Numbered from the stretch's first letter, positions 7,972-16,976 are shown. The stretch is DNA of 64,000 nt from Streptomyces akebiae (GCF_019599145.1 NZ_CP080647.1:2294001-2358000), one strand, 5' to 3'. Notes: generated from the letters alone by a model not told the origin. A program made the numbers and translations.

Positions 7972-9414
7972 CTAGGCGACGGCGTCGGTGCCGCCCGCCC
8001 CGGTCTCGGCCCGGTCCCCGCTCTCGCCCCCGGTGTCCGTGTCCTCAGGTGATTCCTGCCGCCCCCGCAACCACACGTACACCGGGATGCCGGCGAAGAG
8101 GAACAGGACCCCTTGGTAGACGGCCGCGTAGCCGGCGCCGGCGATCAGCCAGAAGGAGAAGGCGAAGGAGAGGGCGGCGACGATCAGGTCGCGGACCAGG
8201 CCGGCGGGGCGGACCCGCTCCCGGGTGCCGCGTGCCAGCCAGTACAGCTGGGCGGCGGCGGACAGCAGGTACGGAACGCAGCCGGTGAACGTGGTGATGA
8301 GGACGAGGACACGGAACGCGGTGTCCGGGTCGTCCGCGTAGTTGACGACGATGAGGAGCGTGCCGAGGACCGCGGTGGCGAGGACGCCGAAGCCGGGGAC
8401 GCCGCCCTTGCCGACCCGGGCGAACCGCTTCGGGAAGAGGCCGTCGCGGGCGGCGGCGTACGGCATCTGGGCGCTGAGCAGGACCCAGCCGTTGAGGCAG
8501 CCCACGATCGAGGCCACCGCGACCAGCGCGATCACCGTGCCGCCCCAGCTGCCGCCGGCCATCGAGTTCACGGCGTCGGCGAAGGGCGCCCCGGACTCGA
8601 CGAGTTCCTCGTGCGGGACGAGGCCGAACACGGCGACCGTGCCCAGGATGTAGACCAGGGCGGAGGCGAGGGTGCCGAGGACGCTGGCGCGGCCGACGTT
8701 GCGCTCCGGGTCGCGGACCTCGCCGGCGCTGACGGCGGCCGACTCGACGCCCAGGAAGCTGTAGAGGAGGAGCGCGGCCGCGGCCGCGAGAGCGCCGGGG
8801 GCGCTCTCGCCGGAGGCGTTGAACGGGCCGTAGTTGTCGGTGTCGACGAAGAGCAGGCCGATGGTCGCGACCAGCAGCAGCGGCACGAACTTCAGCACGG
8901 TGGAGACGATCTGCACGGCGCCCACGTAACGGGTGCCCGCGAAGTTCGCGGCGGCGGGCAGCCACAGGGCGGCCAGGGCCACCAGCGCCAGGACGGCCTT
9001 GCTGTCGCCCAGGGGTATCAGCACGTCGACGTAGCCGACGACGCCGACGGCGAGCGCGGCGATGCTGACCCAGCACATCGTCCAGTACGACCAGGCCGAC
9101 AGGAAGCCCGCGAAGGGCCCGAAGGCGTCGCGCGGGTACACGTAGAGGCCGCCGGTGACCGGGCTGCGCCGGGCCAGCTTCCCGAAGAGCAGTGCCAGCA
9201 GGACGGCGGCCACGGAGAGGACGACGAAGGCGAGCAGGCTGACCGTGCCGTACGGGGCGACGGCGGCGGGGAGGGTGAAGATGCCGCCGCCGATGATGTT
9301 GCCCATGACGAGGGCGGTGGCCGCGGCGAGCCCGAACTTGCGGCCCGGGGCGCCGGCGCCGGGGGGCGAGGTCGGTTCGGGCTCGGTGGCCTCGGGGGTA
9401 CTGGTCGTGGTCAT
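7972..9414 (-). CDS. APC-family amino acid permease
   Basis: 480-aa integral membrane protein with about 12 TM helices. It has the APC superfamily motif VMGNIIGGGIFTLPAAV in TM1 and the TM6-region block SFLGVESAAVSAGEVRDPERNV, as in basic amino acid/polyamine antiporters and related permeases. A 25-residue Pro/Glu-rich N-terminal tail and an acidic Gly-rich C-terminal tail flank the core. It is divergent from a homocysteine S-methyltransferase gene with 137 bp between. Because that enzyme uses S-methylmethionine as methyl donor, S-methylmethionine or methionine uptake is a reasonable guess, but the sequence alone does not give the substrate. Confidence 0.83.
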   Translation of the reverse strand: MTTTSTPEATEPEPTSPPGAGAPGRKFGLAAATALVMGNIIGGGIFTLPAAVAPYGTVSLLAFVVLSVAAVLLALLFGKLARRSPVTGGLYVYPRDAFGPFAGFLSAWSYWTMCWVSIAALAVGVVGYVDVLIPLGDSKAVLALVALAALWLPAAANFAGTRYVGAVQIVSTVLKFVPLLLVATIGLLFVDTDNYGPFNASGESAPGALAAAAALLLYSFLGVESAAVSAGEVRDPERNVGRASVLGTLASALVYILGTVAVFGLVPHEELVESGAPFADAVNSMAGGSWGGTVIALVAVASIVGCLNGWVLLSAQMPYAAARDGLFPKRFARVGKGGVPGFGVLATAVLGTLLIVVNYADDPDTAFRVLVLITTFTGCVPYLLSAAAQLYWLARGTRERVRPAGLVRDLIVAALSFAFSFWLIAGAGYAAVYQGVLFLFAGIPVYVWLRGRQESPEDTDTGGESGDRAETGAGGTDAVA

Positions 9415-9551
9415 GGCGGTTCCCGGGGGATGCGGCGGGGTGGGGACGGGGAGGGCGTGATCGTACCGCCGCAGTCCACATGGTGGTCAATCTGTTCATT
9501 TGATGGACACACTCGGGGGCCCGCCTGCGTGCCTCGACTACCGTCGTCGGC

Positions 9552-10505
9552 ATGACCAGCAACGCACCCGGCAGCTTCCCCCACGTCCCCGGTCCTCGCG
9601 TCGGCCCCTTCGCGGCGGCCCTCGCCGCCGAAGTCCTCGTCCTCGACGGCGGTATGTCCAACCAGCTGGAGTCGGCCGGCCACGACCTGAGCGACGAACT
9701 GTGGTCGGCGCGGCTGCTCGCGGAGCAGCCGGAGGCGATCACCGAGGCCCATCTCGCCTACTTCGAGGCGGGCGCGAGCGTGGCGATCACCTCCAGCTAC
9801 CAGGCCACCTTCGAGGGCTTCGCGAAGCGCGGCATCGGGCGCGAGCGGGCCGCCGAACTCATGTCGCTGAGCGTCGAGCTGGCCGTCGACGCGGCGGTGG
9901 AGGCCCAGGCGCGGGGCATCACGCGCCCGCTGCTGACGGCCGCCTCGGTCGGCCCGTACGGGGCCATGCTCGCGGACGGCTCCGAGTACCGGGGCCGGTA
10001 CGGGCTGAGCGGGGCCGAGTTGGAGCGGTTCCACCGGCCCCGCCTGGAGGCACTGGCCGCCACCCACCCCGATGTCCTGGCCCTGGAGACGATCCCCGAC
10101 ACGGACGAGGCCGAGGCGCTGCTGCGGGCGGTCCGGGGTCTGGACGTGCCCGCCTGGCTGTCCTACACCGTCGCCGGTGACCGCACCCGCGCCGGGCAGC
10201 CGCTGGAGGAGGCCTTCGCGCTCGCCGCCGACGCCGAGGAGATCGTCGCCGTGGGCGTCAACTGCTGCTCGCCCGACGACGTGGACGGCGCGATCGAGAC
10301 GGCGGTGCGGGTCACCGGCAAGCCCGTCGTGGTGTACCCGAACAGCGGCGAGACCTGGGACGCGTCGGCGCGCGCCTGGACCGGGCGGTCGACGTTCACC
10401 ACCGAGCAGGTGGAGGGGTGGCGGGCGGCCGGGGCCCGGCTGATCGGGGGATGCTGCCGGGTGGGCCCCGAGGCGATCTCCGCCATCGCCAAGTCACTGG
10501 GCTGA
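9552..10505 (+). CDS. mmuM: Homocysteine S-methyltransferase
   Basis: 317 aa, TIM-barrel homocysteine methyltransferase (Pfam S-methyl_trans). It moves a methyl group from S-methylmethionine or S-adenosylmethionine to homocysteine to give methionine. The zinc ligands are visible: one Cys in VGVNCCSPDD (near residue 237) and the pair in IGGCCRVGP near the C-terminus. The N-terminal LDGGMSNQLE strand and ITSSYQATFEGF are also typical. Length matches MmuM (about 310). It has no cobalamin or folate domain, so it is not MetH. The divergent permease may supply its methyl donor. Confidence 0.9.
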   Translation: MTSNAPGSFPHVPGPRVGPFAAALAAEVLVLDGGMSNQLESAGHDLSDELWSARLLAEQPEAITEAHLAYFEAGASVAITSSYQATFEGFAKRGIGRERAAELMSLSVELAVDAAVEAQARGITRPLLTAASVGPYGAMLADGSEYRGRYGLSGAELERFHRPRLEALAATHPDVLALETIPDTDEAEALLRAVRGLDVPAWLSYTVAGDRTRAGQPLEEAFALAADAEEIVAVGVNCCSPDDVDGAIETAVRVTGKPVVVYPNSGETWDASARAWTGRSTFTTEQVEGWRAAGARLIGGCCRVGPEAISAIAKSLG

Positions 10506-10552
10506 CGGATCCGGGGCCTCCACCGTTCACCCGCTGCTAGCCTCCCTCCCGG

Positions 10553-10566
10553 GGAAACCGGTTACC
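10553..10566. promoter_or_regulatory. LacI-type operator, probable autoregulatory site
   Basis: GGAAACCGGTTACC: 7-bp half sites with one mismatch around a central CG. It lies 34 bp before the ATG of the LacI-family gene at 10600, the usual place for autoregulation. Confidence 0.55.
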
Positions 10567-10599
10567 GAGGTGGTGCCGAGAAGTGGGGCGGGGTGGCGC

Positions 10600-11676
10600 A
10601 TGACGAGGAAGAACGCGGACGGCGGCCGCAGCACGATCCGGGACGTCGCCGCGCGGGCCGGCGTCTCGGCGGCCACGGTGTCGCGGGTGCTCGGCGGGGT
10701 CTACCCGGTGAGCGCCACGACCCGCACGCAGGTGCTGCGGGCCGTCCGTGAACTGGACTACGTCGCCGACGCCCGCGCCAAGGCGATCGCCGGTGCCGGC
10801 ACCCCCACCCTCGGCTTCGTCCTCGACGACATCACCGGCCCCTCGTTCGCGCTGATGGCGCACGGTGTGGAGCGCGAGGCGACCCGGCTCGGCCATCTCT
10901 GTCTGGTGTGCAGCACCGACGGGGACGCCGCGCACGAGGCGGACTTCATCGAGACGATGCGGGCGCAGCGGGCCGCCGCCGTCATCCTGGTCGGCGGCGG
11001 CGCGGACACCCCCGAGTACCGGTCGCGCACCGCGCGGGTCGCCGACGGGCTGGCGGCCGCCGGGTCCCGGCTCGTGCTGTGCGGACGGCCGCCGCTGGAC
11101 CCCGGAGCGCCGGTCACCGTCATCGAGTACGACAACGAGGGCGGCGCGTACGCCCTGTGCGCGCATGTCCTGTCCAAGGGGCACCGGCGGATCCTCTTCC
11201 TCGGGGGGAAGCCGGAGCACACGACCGCGCAGGGGCGTGAGCGGGGTTATCTGGCGGCCCATCGGGCGCGGGGAGTGGAGACGGACCCCGCGCTGCGGCT
11301 GGCCGGGGACTTCACCCGGGACTCGGGGTACCGGTCGACGCGGCGGGCGTTGGAGGAGGGGCTCGACTTCACGGCGGTGATGGCGTCGACCGACATGGTC
11401 GCGGCGGGGGCGCTGACCGCGCTGCGCGAGGCGGGGGTGTCGGTGCCGGGGGACGTGTCCCTCGTGGGCTACGACGACATTCCGTTCGCGCGTGATCTGT
11501 ATCCGCCGCTCACGACGGTGCGGGTGCCGTACGAGGAGTTGGGGCGGCTGGCCGTGCGGACGGCGTTGGAGCGGGGGCGCTCCGCTGCCGACGAGCACTT
11601 GCTGCTGGGGACGCATGTCGTGGTGCGTGATTCGGTGGGGGCGGTGGGCGGGGGCGGGGTCGCGCCCGCGGGGTGA
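10600..11676 (+). CDS. LacI-family transcriptional regulator
   Basis: 358 aa. The N-terminal helix-turn-helix is STIRDVAARAGVSAATVSRV followed by a hinge helix ending ARAKAIAG. The periplasmic-binding-protein-like effector domain fills the rest, with VIEYDNEGGAYALCAHVLSKGH and SLVGYDDIPFARDLYPPLTTVR as conserved blocks. ATG 10600 is preferred over GTG 10570 because it puts the HTH at the normal distance from the N-terminus; the ribosome site is only moderate. The effector is probably a sugar, but no transporter or glycosidase is adjacent, so the target genes are unknown apart from likely self-regulation through the palindrome just upstream. Transcription ends at the hairpin at 11721. Confidence 0.88.
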   Translation: MTRKNADGGRSTIRDVAARAGVSAATVSRVLGGVYPVSATTRTQVLRAVRELDYVADARAKAIAGAGTPTLGFVLDDITGPSFALMAHGVEREATRLGHLCLVCSTDGDAAHEADFIETMRAQRAAAVILVGGGADTPEYRSRTARVADGLAAAGSRLVLCGRPPLDPGAPVTVIEYDNEGGAYALCAHVLSKGHRRILFLGGKPEHTTAQGRERGYLAAHRARGVETDPALRLAGDFTRDSGYRSTRRALEEGLDFTAVMASTDMVAAGALTALREAGVSVPGDVSLVGYDDIPFARDLYPPLTTVRVPYEELGRLAVRTALERGRSAADEHLLLGTHVVVRDSVGAVGGGGVAPAG

Positions 11677-11720
11677 GGTGCTCGGCCGGGTGCGGGCGCG
11701 TCGTGGCCTGACGCGCGGTT

Positions 11721-11745
11721 CCCCGCGCCCCTACGGGGCGCGGGG
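11721..11745. terminator. Bidirectional hairpin terminator
   Basis: An 11-bp perfect stem, CCCCGCGCCCC paired with GGGGCGCGGGG, around a 3-base loop, between the convergent LacI and ABC permease genes. There is no U-tract, as usual for Streptomyces terminators. Confidence 0.8.
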
Positions 11746-11762
11746 TGCTGGGCCGGCGGTGT

Positions 11763-12575
11763 CTACTTCGCGTCACTGTCGTACTTCGAGGTCGACCAGA
11801 AGTAACCGAGCACCGCGAGGCCGAGGCACCAGGCGACGGCGAGCCAGCCGTTGTGGCCGATCCCGGTGCCGAGGAGCAGTCCGCGCAGGGTCTCGATGGC
11901 GGGGGTGAAGGGCTGGTACTCGGCGATCGGCCGGAACCAGCCCGGCATCGTGTCGGCCGGGATGAAGGCGCTGGAGATGAGCGGGAGCAGGACAAGCGGC
12001 TGTGCGCTGTTGGCGGCGGCCTCGGCGTTCGGGCTGGACAGACCCATGCCGACCGCGATCCAGGTGAGCGCCAGGGAGAAGAGCGCGAGCAGCCCGAACG
12101 CCGCCAGCCACTCCAGGACCGAGGCGTCGACCGAACGGAAGCCGATGGCGACACCCACGGCGCCGACGAGCACCACGCTGGCCACGCACTGCAGCACGCT
12201 GCCGGCGACATGTCCGACGAGGACGGAGCCGCGGTGGATCGCCATCGTGCGGAAGCGGGCGATGATGCCCTCGTTCATGTCGGTGGCGACCGACACCGCG
12301 GTTCCGACGACGGTGCCGCCGATGGTCATCATCAGGATGCCCGGGACGATGTAGGCGATGTAGTCGGAGCGGTCGCTGCCGCCGATGCCCGCGCTCATCA
12401 CGTCGCCGAAGATGTAGACGAAGAGCAGCAGCAGCATGATCGGGGTCAGCAGCAGGTTGAGGGTGAGGGACGGGTAGCGGCGCGCGTGCAGGAGGTTGCG
12501 GCGCAGCATCGTGGACGAGTCACGGACCGCGAGGGCGACGGGGTTCGGGCGGGCGGGAGCCAGGGGGGCGCTCAT
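11763..12575 (-). CDS. ABC-2 type export permease (DrrB-like)
   Basis: 270 aa with six predicted TM helices, the ABC-2 membrane component of a drug or lipid exporter. A cytoplasmic N-terminal RRNLLHARRYPSLTLNLLLTP precedes TM1, and the conserved segment GIIARFRTMAIHRGSVL lies between TM2 and TM3, as in DrrB-type permeases. ATG 12575 overlaps the stop of the ATPase gene by four bases (ATGA), so the pair is translationally coupled. The substrate is unknown. The third gene of the operon encodes a DUF4097 protein, a combination common in Firmicutes and actinobacteria but of unclear function. Confidence 0.87.
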   Translation of the reverse strand: MSAPLAPARPNPVALAVRDSSTMLRRNLLHARRYPSLTLNLLLTPIMLLLLFVYIFGDVMSAGIGGSDRSDYIAYIVPGILMMTIGGTVVGTAVSVATDMNEGIIARFRTMAIHRGSVLVGHVAGSVLQCVASVVLVGAVGVAIGFRSVDASVLEWLAAFGLLALFSLALTWIAVGMGLSSPNAEAAANSAQPLVLLPLISSAFIPADTMPGWFRPIAEYQPFTPAIETLRGLLLGTGIGHNGWLAVAWCLGLAVLGYFWSTSKYDSDAK

Positions 12576-13540
12576 CGGGCGGTCTCCTTGGACTGGTTCG
12601 GCTGGGTGGGGACGTCGGTGCCGGTCAGGGCGAAGAACACGTCGTCGAGGTCGGGGGTGTGCACGGTGAGTTCGTCGGCCTCGATGCCGGCGGAGTCCAA
12701 CTGGTCGAGGACGGCGCGCAGTTCGCGCTGGGTGCCGCCGCTGGGGAGTTGCAGGGCGAGGGCCTCGTCGTCCCGGGTGACCTCGCGCAGCGCCGAGGCG
12801 GCGGAGCGGTAGGCGGCGGGGTCGGTGAAGCGGAGGCGGACGTGCCCGCCGGGTATCTGCCGCTTCAGTTGGTCGGCGGTGCCCTCGGCCGCGATCCGGC
12901 CGTCGTTCAACACGGCGATGCGGTCGGCGAGTTCGTCCGCCTCCTCCAGGTACTGGGTGGTGAGGAAGACGGTGACGCCGTCGGAGACCAGCTCACGGAT
13001 GATCTGCCACATGTTGTGGCGGCTGCGCGGGTCCAGCCCGGTGGTCGGCTCGTCGAGGAAGATGATCCGCGGGGCGCCGACCAGGGTCATGGCGATGTCG
13101 AGCCGGCGCTTCATGCCGCCCGAGTAGGTGGAGGCGGGCTTCCTGGCGGCCTCGGTGAGGTCGAAGCGCTCCAGCAGGCCGGCGGCGACCCGCCGCCCCT
13201 CCTTCCTGCTCAGGTGGTGCAGGTCAGCCATGAGGAGCATGTTCTCCTCGCCGGTGATCAGCCCGTCGACGGCGGAGAACTGCCCGGTGACGCCGATCGC
13301 GGCGCGGACCGCCTGCGGGTCGGCGGCGAGGTCGTGGCCGCCGACCCGGATCCCGCCGGAGCCGGGGCCCGGCGGGACGAGGGTGGAGAGGATCTTGACG
13401 GCGGTGGTCTTGCCGGCGCCGTTCGGGCCGAGCAGGGAGAAGATCGTCCCCTCGGGGACGGTCAGGTCGATGCCGTCGAGCACGACCTTGTCTCCGTAGG
13501 ACTTGCGCAGTCCGTTCGCCGCGATGGCCGGGGTGGTCAT
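12572..13540 (-). CDS. ABC exporter ATPase (DrrA-like)
   Basis: 322 aa. It has Walker A GPNGAGKTT, signature YSGGMKRRLD, Walker B IIFLDEPTTGLD and the switch His in TVFLTTQYLEEAD. The C-terminal extension of about 90 residues (VHTPDLDDVFFALTG) is the DrrA/NodI-type regulatory tail that closes ATPases of this subfamily. It pairs with the overlapping permease gene to form a drug- or lipid-exporting ABC transporter. ATG 13540 is preceded by GAAGGAG. The gene lies 42 bases downstream of the DUF4097 gene in the same orientation, so all three are likely transcribed from the promoter near 14293-14321. Confidence 0.9.
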   Translation of the reverse strand: MTTPAIAANGLRKSYGDKVVLDGIDLTVPEGTIFSLLGPNGAGKTTAVKILSTLVPPGPGSGGIRVGGHDLAADPQAVRAAIGVTGQFSAVDGLITGEENMLLMADLHHLSRKEGRRVAAGLLERFDLTEAARKPASTYSGGMKRRLDIAMTLVGAPRIIFLDEPTTGLDPRSRHNMWQIIRELVSDGVTVFLTTQYLEEADELADRIAVLNDGRIAAEGTADQLKRQIPGGHVRLRFTDPAAYRSAASALREVTRDDEALALQLPSGGTQRELRAVLDQLDSAGIEADELTVHTPDLDDVFFALTGTDVPTQPNQSKETAR

Positions 13541-13582
13541 GGTGGGAGTGCTCCTTCAGGGCTGCGGGGCAAGGGGCGTGGG

Positions 13583-14254
13583 TCAGAGGCTGCGGGCGGT
13601 GATGTCGCCGTAGCCGGTGGTGGCGTGGATGTCGAGCCGGGCGTCGGCGTCCCCGCTGTTCCTGAGCGCGTTGTGGATCCGGCCGTGGGAGGTGCCGGCG
13701 TCCAGGGAGGCCGAGGCGCCGGCGGCGGCGCCGACGGAGATCTCGCCGTACCCGGTGTGCAGGGTGACGGTGCCGCGGACGGCCTCGGTGATGCGCAGGT
13801 CGCCCTTGCCGCTGGTGATGTCGGCGGGGCCGGCCAGGCGGCCGACCAGTGCGTCGCCGGCCAGCAGGTTCAGCTGGGCGCTGGCCGCCTCGTCGAGCTT
13901 GACCTGGCCGTGCGCGCCGTCGATGGCCACGTCGCCCAGCCGCCCGACGCCGCGGAACTCGGCGGCGGCGGCCTTGGCCTGGACGTGGGAGCCGGTGGGC
14001 AGTTGGACGGTCACCTCCAGGCTGCCGGAGGGGCCGAAGAGCTCGCTCTTCGCCTCCGGGGCCTGGATCCGCAGCACCCCGTCGCGGTAGTCGACCGTGG
14101 TCCGCTCGGCGGCCCTGACGTCCCGGCCCTTGGCGGCGTCGGCGGGCCGGACGTCGACGGTGGTGTCGGCCCGGTCGGCGGCGATGAACCGCACGCGCCC
14201 GGCGGGGATGTTCAGGACGGCGGAGATGGGGGCGGGGGTCTCGAACTTCTGCAT
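13583..14254 (-). CDS. DUF4097 family beta-strand repeat protein
   Basis: 223 aa, ATG 14254 behind GAAGGAGAG. It is built from repeating short beta strands of the DUF4097 (putative adhesin) type: LNIPAGRVRFIAADR near the start, then alternating GDLRIT, GEISVGA and GYGDITARS elements, which predict a right-handed beta-solenoid. There is no signal peptide and no TM segment, so it looks cytoplasmic, although many relatives are membrane proteins. It is first in an operon with a DrrAB-type exporter. Function is unknown; the operon order suggests an accessory or sensory role in export or cell-envelope stress (inference). Confidence 0.8.
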   Translation of the reverse strand: MQKFETPAPISAVLNIPAGRVRFIAADRADTTVDVRPADAAKGRDVRAAERTTVDYRDGVLRIQAPEAKSELFGPSGSLEVTVQLPTGSHVQAKAAAAEFRGVGRLGDVAIDGAHGQVKLDEAASAQLNLLAGDALVGRLAGPADITSGKGDLRITEAVRGTVTLHTGYGEISVGAAAGASASLDAGTSHGRIHNALRNSGDADARLDIHATTGYGDITARSL

Positions 14255-14292
14255 GGTGTCTCTCCTTCGGCTCTTCGTTTCCGACAACGGAA

Positions 14293-14321
14293 AAGCTACG
14301 TTGCGTTCGAAGATTGAGCAA
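14293..14321 (-). promoter_or_regulatory. Predicted promoter for DUF4097-ABC operon
   Basis: Minus strand: -35 TTGCTC (14321-14316), 17-bp spacer, -10 TAGCTT (14298-14293). The -35 box overlaps one GCAAC half site. Confidence 0.45.
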
Positions 14322-14420
14322 CATACTCGTTGCGCAGTAATGCCATACACGCAGGTGAGAGCCTGGAAATCATTGCAACGGCCGTGAAGGTAACGCAACA
14401 ACGTCGACGGGTCACGTTGC
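14300..14420. promoter_or_regulatory. Cluster of GTTGC/GCAAC half sites in divergent promoter
   Basis: Six copies of the pentamer occur in 121 bp: GTTGC at 14300, 14329 and 14416; GCAAC at 14318, 14375 and 14395. The pair at 14318-14333 is a perfect inverted repeat, GCAAC-N6-GTTGC. They overlap both predicted divergent promoters, so they are probably operators for the regulator encoded at 14478. Confidence 0.55.
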
Positions 14421-14446
14421 AATGGATTGAATGTGAACGCTAGAGT
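14417..14446 (+). promoter_or_regulatory. Predicted promoter for the 14478 regulator gene
   Basis: -35 TTGCAA (14417-14422), 18-bp spacer, -10 TAGAGT (14441-14446), 31 bp before the start codon. The -35 box is part of a GTTGC half site. Confidence 0.5.
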
Positions 14447-14477
14447 GGGCGCACCACGGAGTACGAAGGAGACAGCG

Positions 14478-15233
14478 ATGCCGGGAGGCAGGCTCACCCA
14501 GCAGGAACGCCAGCAGATCGCGCTAGGGCTGGCCGACGGCCTCGCCTACGCGGAGATCGCCCGACGCCTCGAGCGCCCCACCTCGACGATCACACGTGAG
14601 GTCATGCGCAACGGCGGCCCCACCGCCTACCGCGCCGACCTGGCCCACCGCGCCACCGAACGCCGCGCCCACCGGCGCCGCCGGACCACTCCCCCGGCGG
14701 CACAGACCCCCGAGCAGGCCCACGGCCGCGACGCCGATGCCGTACGCGAGTACGAGGAGACGTTCACGAACGTCATGATGGCCTCGGGCATGCCCACGAT
14801 GATGGCCCGGGTGATGGCCTGTCTCACCCTCACCGACAGCGGCAGCCTCACCGCGTCCGAACTGGCCGAGCGGCTCCAGGTCAGCCCGGCGTCCGTCTCG
14901 AAGGCGATCGCGTTCCTGGACGGCCAGGGCATGGTCCGCCGGGAGCAGGGCGAGCGCCGCCGGGAGCGCTACATCGTCGACGACGACGTCTGGTACCAGT
15001 CGATGATCGCCAGCGCCCGCGCCATCGCCCAGATCGTGGAGACCGCCCGCCAGGGCGTCGGCGTCCTCGGCACCGGCACTCCCGCCGCCGCCCGCCTGGA
15101 GAACGTCGCCCGCTTCCTCGACTTCGTCAGCGAGAACACCACCCGCGCCGCCGAGCAGGCCCGCGAGATCCTCCACACCAGACCACCGACGCCCACGGAC
15201 GGCACCGCCGGACCCGGCGCGGACCACGGATAG
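14478..15233 (+). CDS. Double-HTH transcriptional regulator (GbsR/MarR-like)
   Basis: 251 aa, ATG 14478 behind GAAGGAGAC. Two DNA-binding regions are visible. Residues about 5-45 (LTQQERQQIALGLADG, YAEIARRLERPTSTITREVM) resemble the IS30-type/Trp-like HTH of transposases. Residues about 110-185 are a winged helix of the GbsR/MarR type (TASELAERLQVSPASVSKAIAFLDGQG followed by a basic wing RREQGERRRERY). The C-terminal part is helical and probably mediates dimerisation. The gene is divergent from the DUF4097-DrrAB operon, and the intervening 223 bp holds repeated GTTGC sites over both promoters, so it most likely represses itself and the exporter operon. The ligand is unknown. Confidence 0.82.
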   Translation: MPGGRLTQQERQQIALGLADGLAYAEIARRLERPTSTITREVMRNGGPTAYRADLAHRATERRAHRRRRTTPPAAQTPEQAHGRDADAVREYEETFTNVMMASGMPTMMARVMACLTLTDSGSLTASELAERLQVSPASVSKAIAFLDGQGMVRREQGERRRERYIVDDDVWYQSMIASARAIAQIVETARQGVGVLGTGTPAAARLENVARFLDFVSENTTRAAEQAREILHTRPPTPTDGTAGPGADHG

Positions 15234-15259
15234 GGACGGCACCGGCAGGACAGCGGGCC

Positions 15260-16843
15260 TCAGGGACTCCGGCGGAAGCGGCGCAGCGCCGGCAGTGGGC
15301 CTCCGCCGGAGGTGACGAAGGTGCCGCCGCCCTGGACCCTGCGCGGTCGCCGCGCGTCCGCGGCCCACAGGGCGAGTTCGGGGTCGTAGGGGCCGAAGGC
15401 GAGGGGCTCGGCGTCCGGGGAGTCGAAGACGCGGACCGGATGGGTGTGGTCCCACACCGGCCAGCCGGGGGTGCCCTCCGCCACGAAGCCGACCCAGGCG
15501 GAGTGCAGGGCGGTGGCCAGGTCGCGTGGGGCGTGTTCGCCGGCGAGCTTGGCGGAGGCGGGGGTGTCGCCGGTGTCGAAGACGAAGCCGAGTTCGAGGG
15601 CGTGGCAGGAACCGAGGGCCGGGAGGCCGGAGGACCAGGCGAACTCGTAGACGTAGGACCGGGCCTGGTCGACGCGGGCGTCCGCCACCCGGTGCAGGGG
15701 GACCCGCAGGAGGTGGTCGGTGACAAGCCGGCCGACCAGGTCGGCGATGCCCTTGTCCGGGTGGAGTTCGCGGTAGGCGCGCGGGATCTCGGGGCCGCAG
15801 TGACAGCGGGCGCGGGCGCCGGCCAGTGCGACCGTCCCGAGGCGGTCGACGCGTTCCTGGAGGCCGCCGGGGACGAGCCAGAGCCGATGCTCGTCGCGGG
15901 TCCAGCCCATGAGGAGGTCGATCCCCGGTGCCGCGCCGTGCTCGGTCAGCGCCTCCAGCGGGTCGGTGGGCAGCAGGTCGCCGTCGACGACGATGCCGAA
16001 GGCGGGACCGCCGAGCACGGGGCTGCTGAGCCGGCCGGCCTCGGCCTGCGCCTCGGCGAGCGCGGACCGGTCCACGGCGGCGAAGGCCTCGGCGGTCGCC
16101 GGGACCTTGAGCCGGTTCGCCATCCGGCGGACCATACGGCGCACCTTGTCCCGGTCCAGCGCCTCCGGCGGCCCGCTCTGCAGCACGGCCCGTCGGAACA
16201 GGCCCCGGGCGCGGGGCATGGCCAGCAGCGCGCCGACGCTGATGGCGCCGGCCGACTGGCCGGCCAGGGTCACCCGGTCCGGATCACCGCCGAACCCCGC
16301 GATCGACTCCCGCACCCACTCCAGCGCGGCCAGCTGGTCACGCAGCCCGAGGTTGGGCGGGGCGTCCGGGAAGAGGCCGTAACCCTCCACGCCCAGACGG
16401 TAGTTGAGAGAGACCAGCACCACCCCGTCACGGGCGAAGGCGGCGCCGTCGTAGACCGGGACCGCCGAGGAGCCCCGGGTGAGGGCGCCGCCGTGGATCC
16501 AGACCATGACCGGCAGCCGGGCCCCGTGACCCGGCTCCGGCGTCCACACGTTCAGGTTGAGGCAGTCGTCGCCCGGGACGACGGGGTCCGACAGATAGCG
16601 GGCGAACGCCTCCGAGTACGGCGGTTTCGGAGGCGTCGGCCCGAAGGCGACGGTGTCCCGCACCCCCGACCAGGGCTCGGGCGGGGAGGGCGGGCGGAAC
16701 CGGCGGGGGCCGAAGGGCGGGGCCGCGTACGGGATGCCCCGGAACACCGCGATCCGGTCCCCGGGGCCGTCCCCGTACTCGTACGTGCCGCGTACGTCCC
16801 CGTAGGGCGTCCTGACCACGGGGTCCCGCCGGTCTGCCGTCAT
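15260..16843 (-). CDS. Type-B carboxylesterase
   Basis: 527 aa, alpha/beta-hydrolase of the carboxylesterase/lipase (COesterase) family, which hydrolyses carboxylic esters. The N-terminal FRGIPYAAPPFGPRRF and EDCLNLN-like GDDCLNLNVWTP blocks are typical. The oxyanion hole is in VWIHGGALTRGS. The nucleophile elbow is GQSAG rather than the more common GESAG, with Ser near residue 194. A catalytic His is likely in the LGSCHALELGFVF region. There is no signal peptide, so it is cytoplasmic. ATG 16843 is used. The natural substrate cannot be inferred from the neighbours. Confidence 0.86.
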   Translation of the reverse strand: MTADRRDPVVRTPYGDVRGTYEYGDGPGDRIAVFRGIPYAAPPFGPRRFRPPSPPEPWSGVRDTVAFGPTPPKPPYSEAFARYLSDPVVPGDDCLNLNVWTPEPGHGARLPVMVWIHGGALTRGSSAVPVYDGAAFARDGVVLVSLNYRLGVEGYGLFPDAPPNLGLRDQLAALEWVRESIAGFGGDPDRVTLAGQSAGAISVGALLAMPRARGLFRRAVLQSGPPEALDRDKVRRMVRRMANRLKVPATAEAFAAVDRSALAEAQAEAGRLSSPVLGGPAFGIVVDGDLLPTDPLEALTEHGAAPGIDLLMGWTRDEHRLWLVPGGLQERVDRLGTVALAGARARCHCGPEIPRAYRELHPDKGIADLVGRLVTDHLLRVPLHRVADARVDQARSYVYEFAWSSGLPALGSCHALELGFVFDTGDTPASAKLAGEHAPRDLATALHSAWVGFVAEGTPGWPVWDHTHPVRVFDSPDAEPLAFGPYDPELALWAADARRPRRVQGGGTFVTSGGGPLPALRRFRRSP

Positions 16844-16976
16844 CCGCGCACCAGCTCCTCACGCCGCCCGCTCGTGAACCGTCGTCCACCTCAGAGCACC
16901 ACATCCCTTCGCGGTATTCCGGTCGTGCGGGGTCCCGAGCCGCCGTTCGGGCGACGGGGGCCGATCCGGGGCGTGG

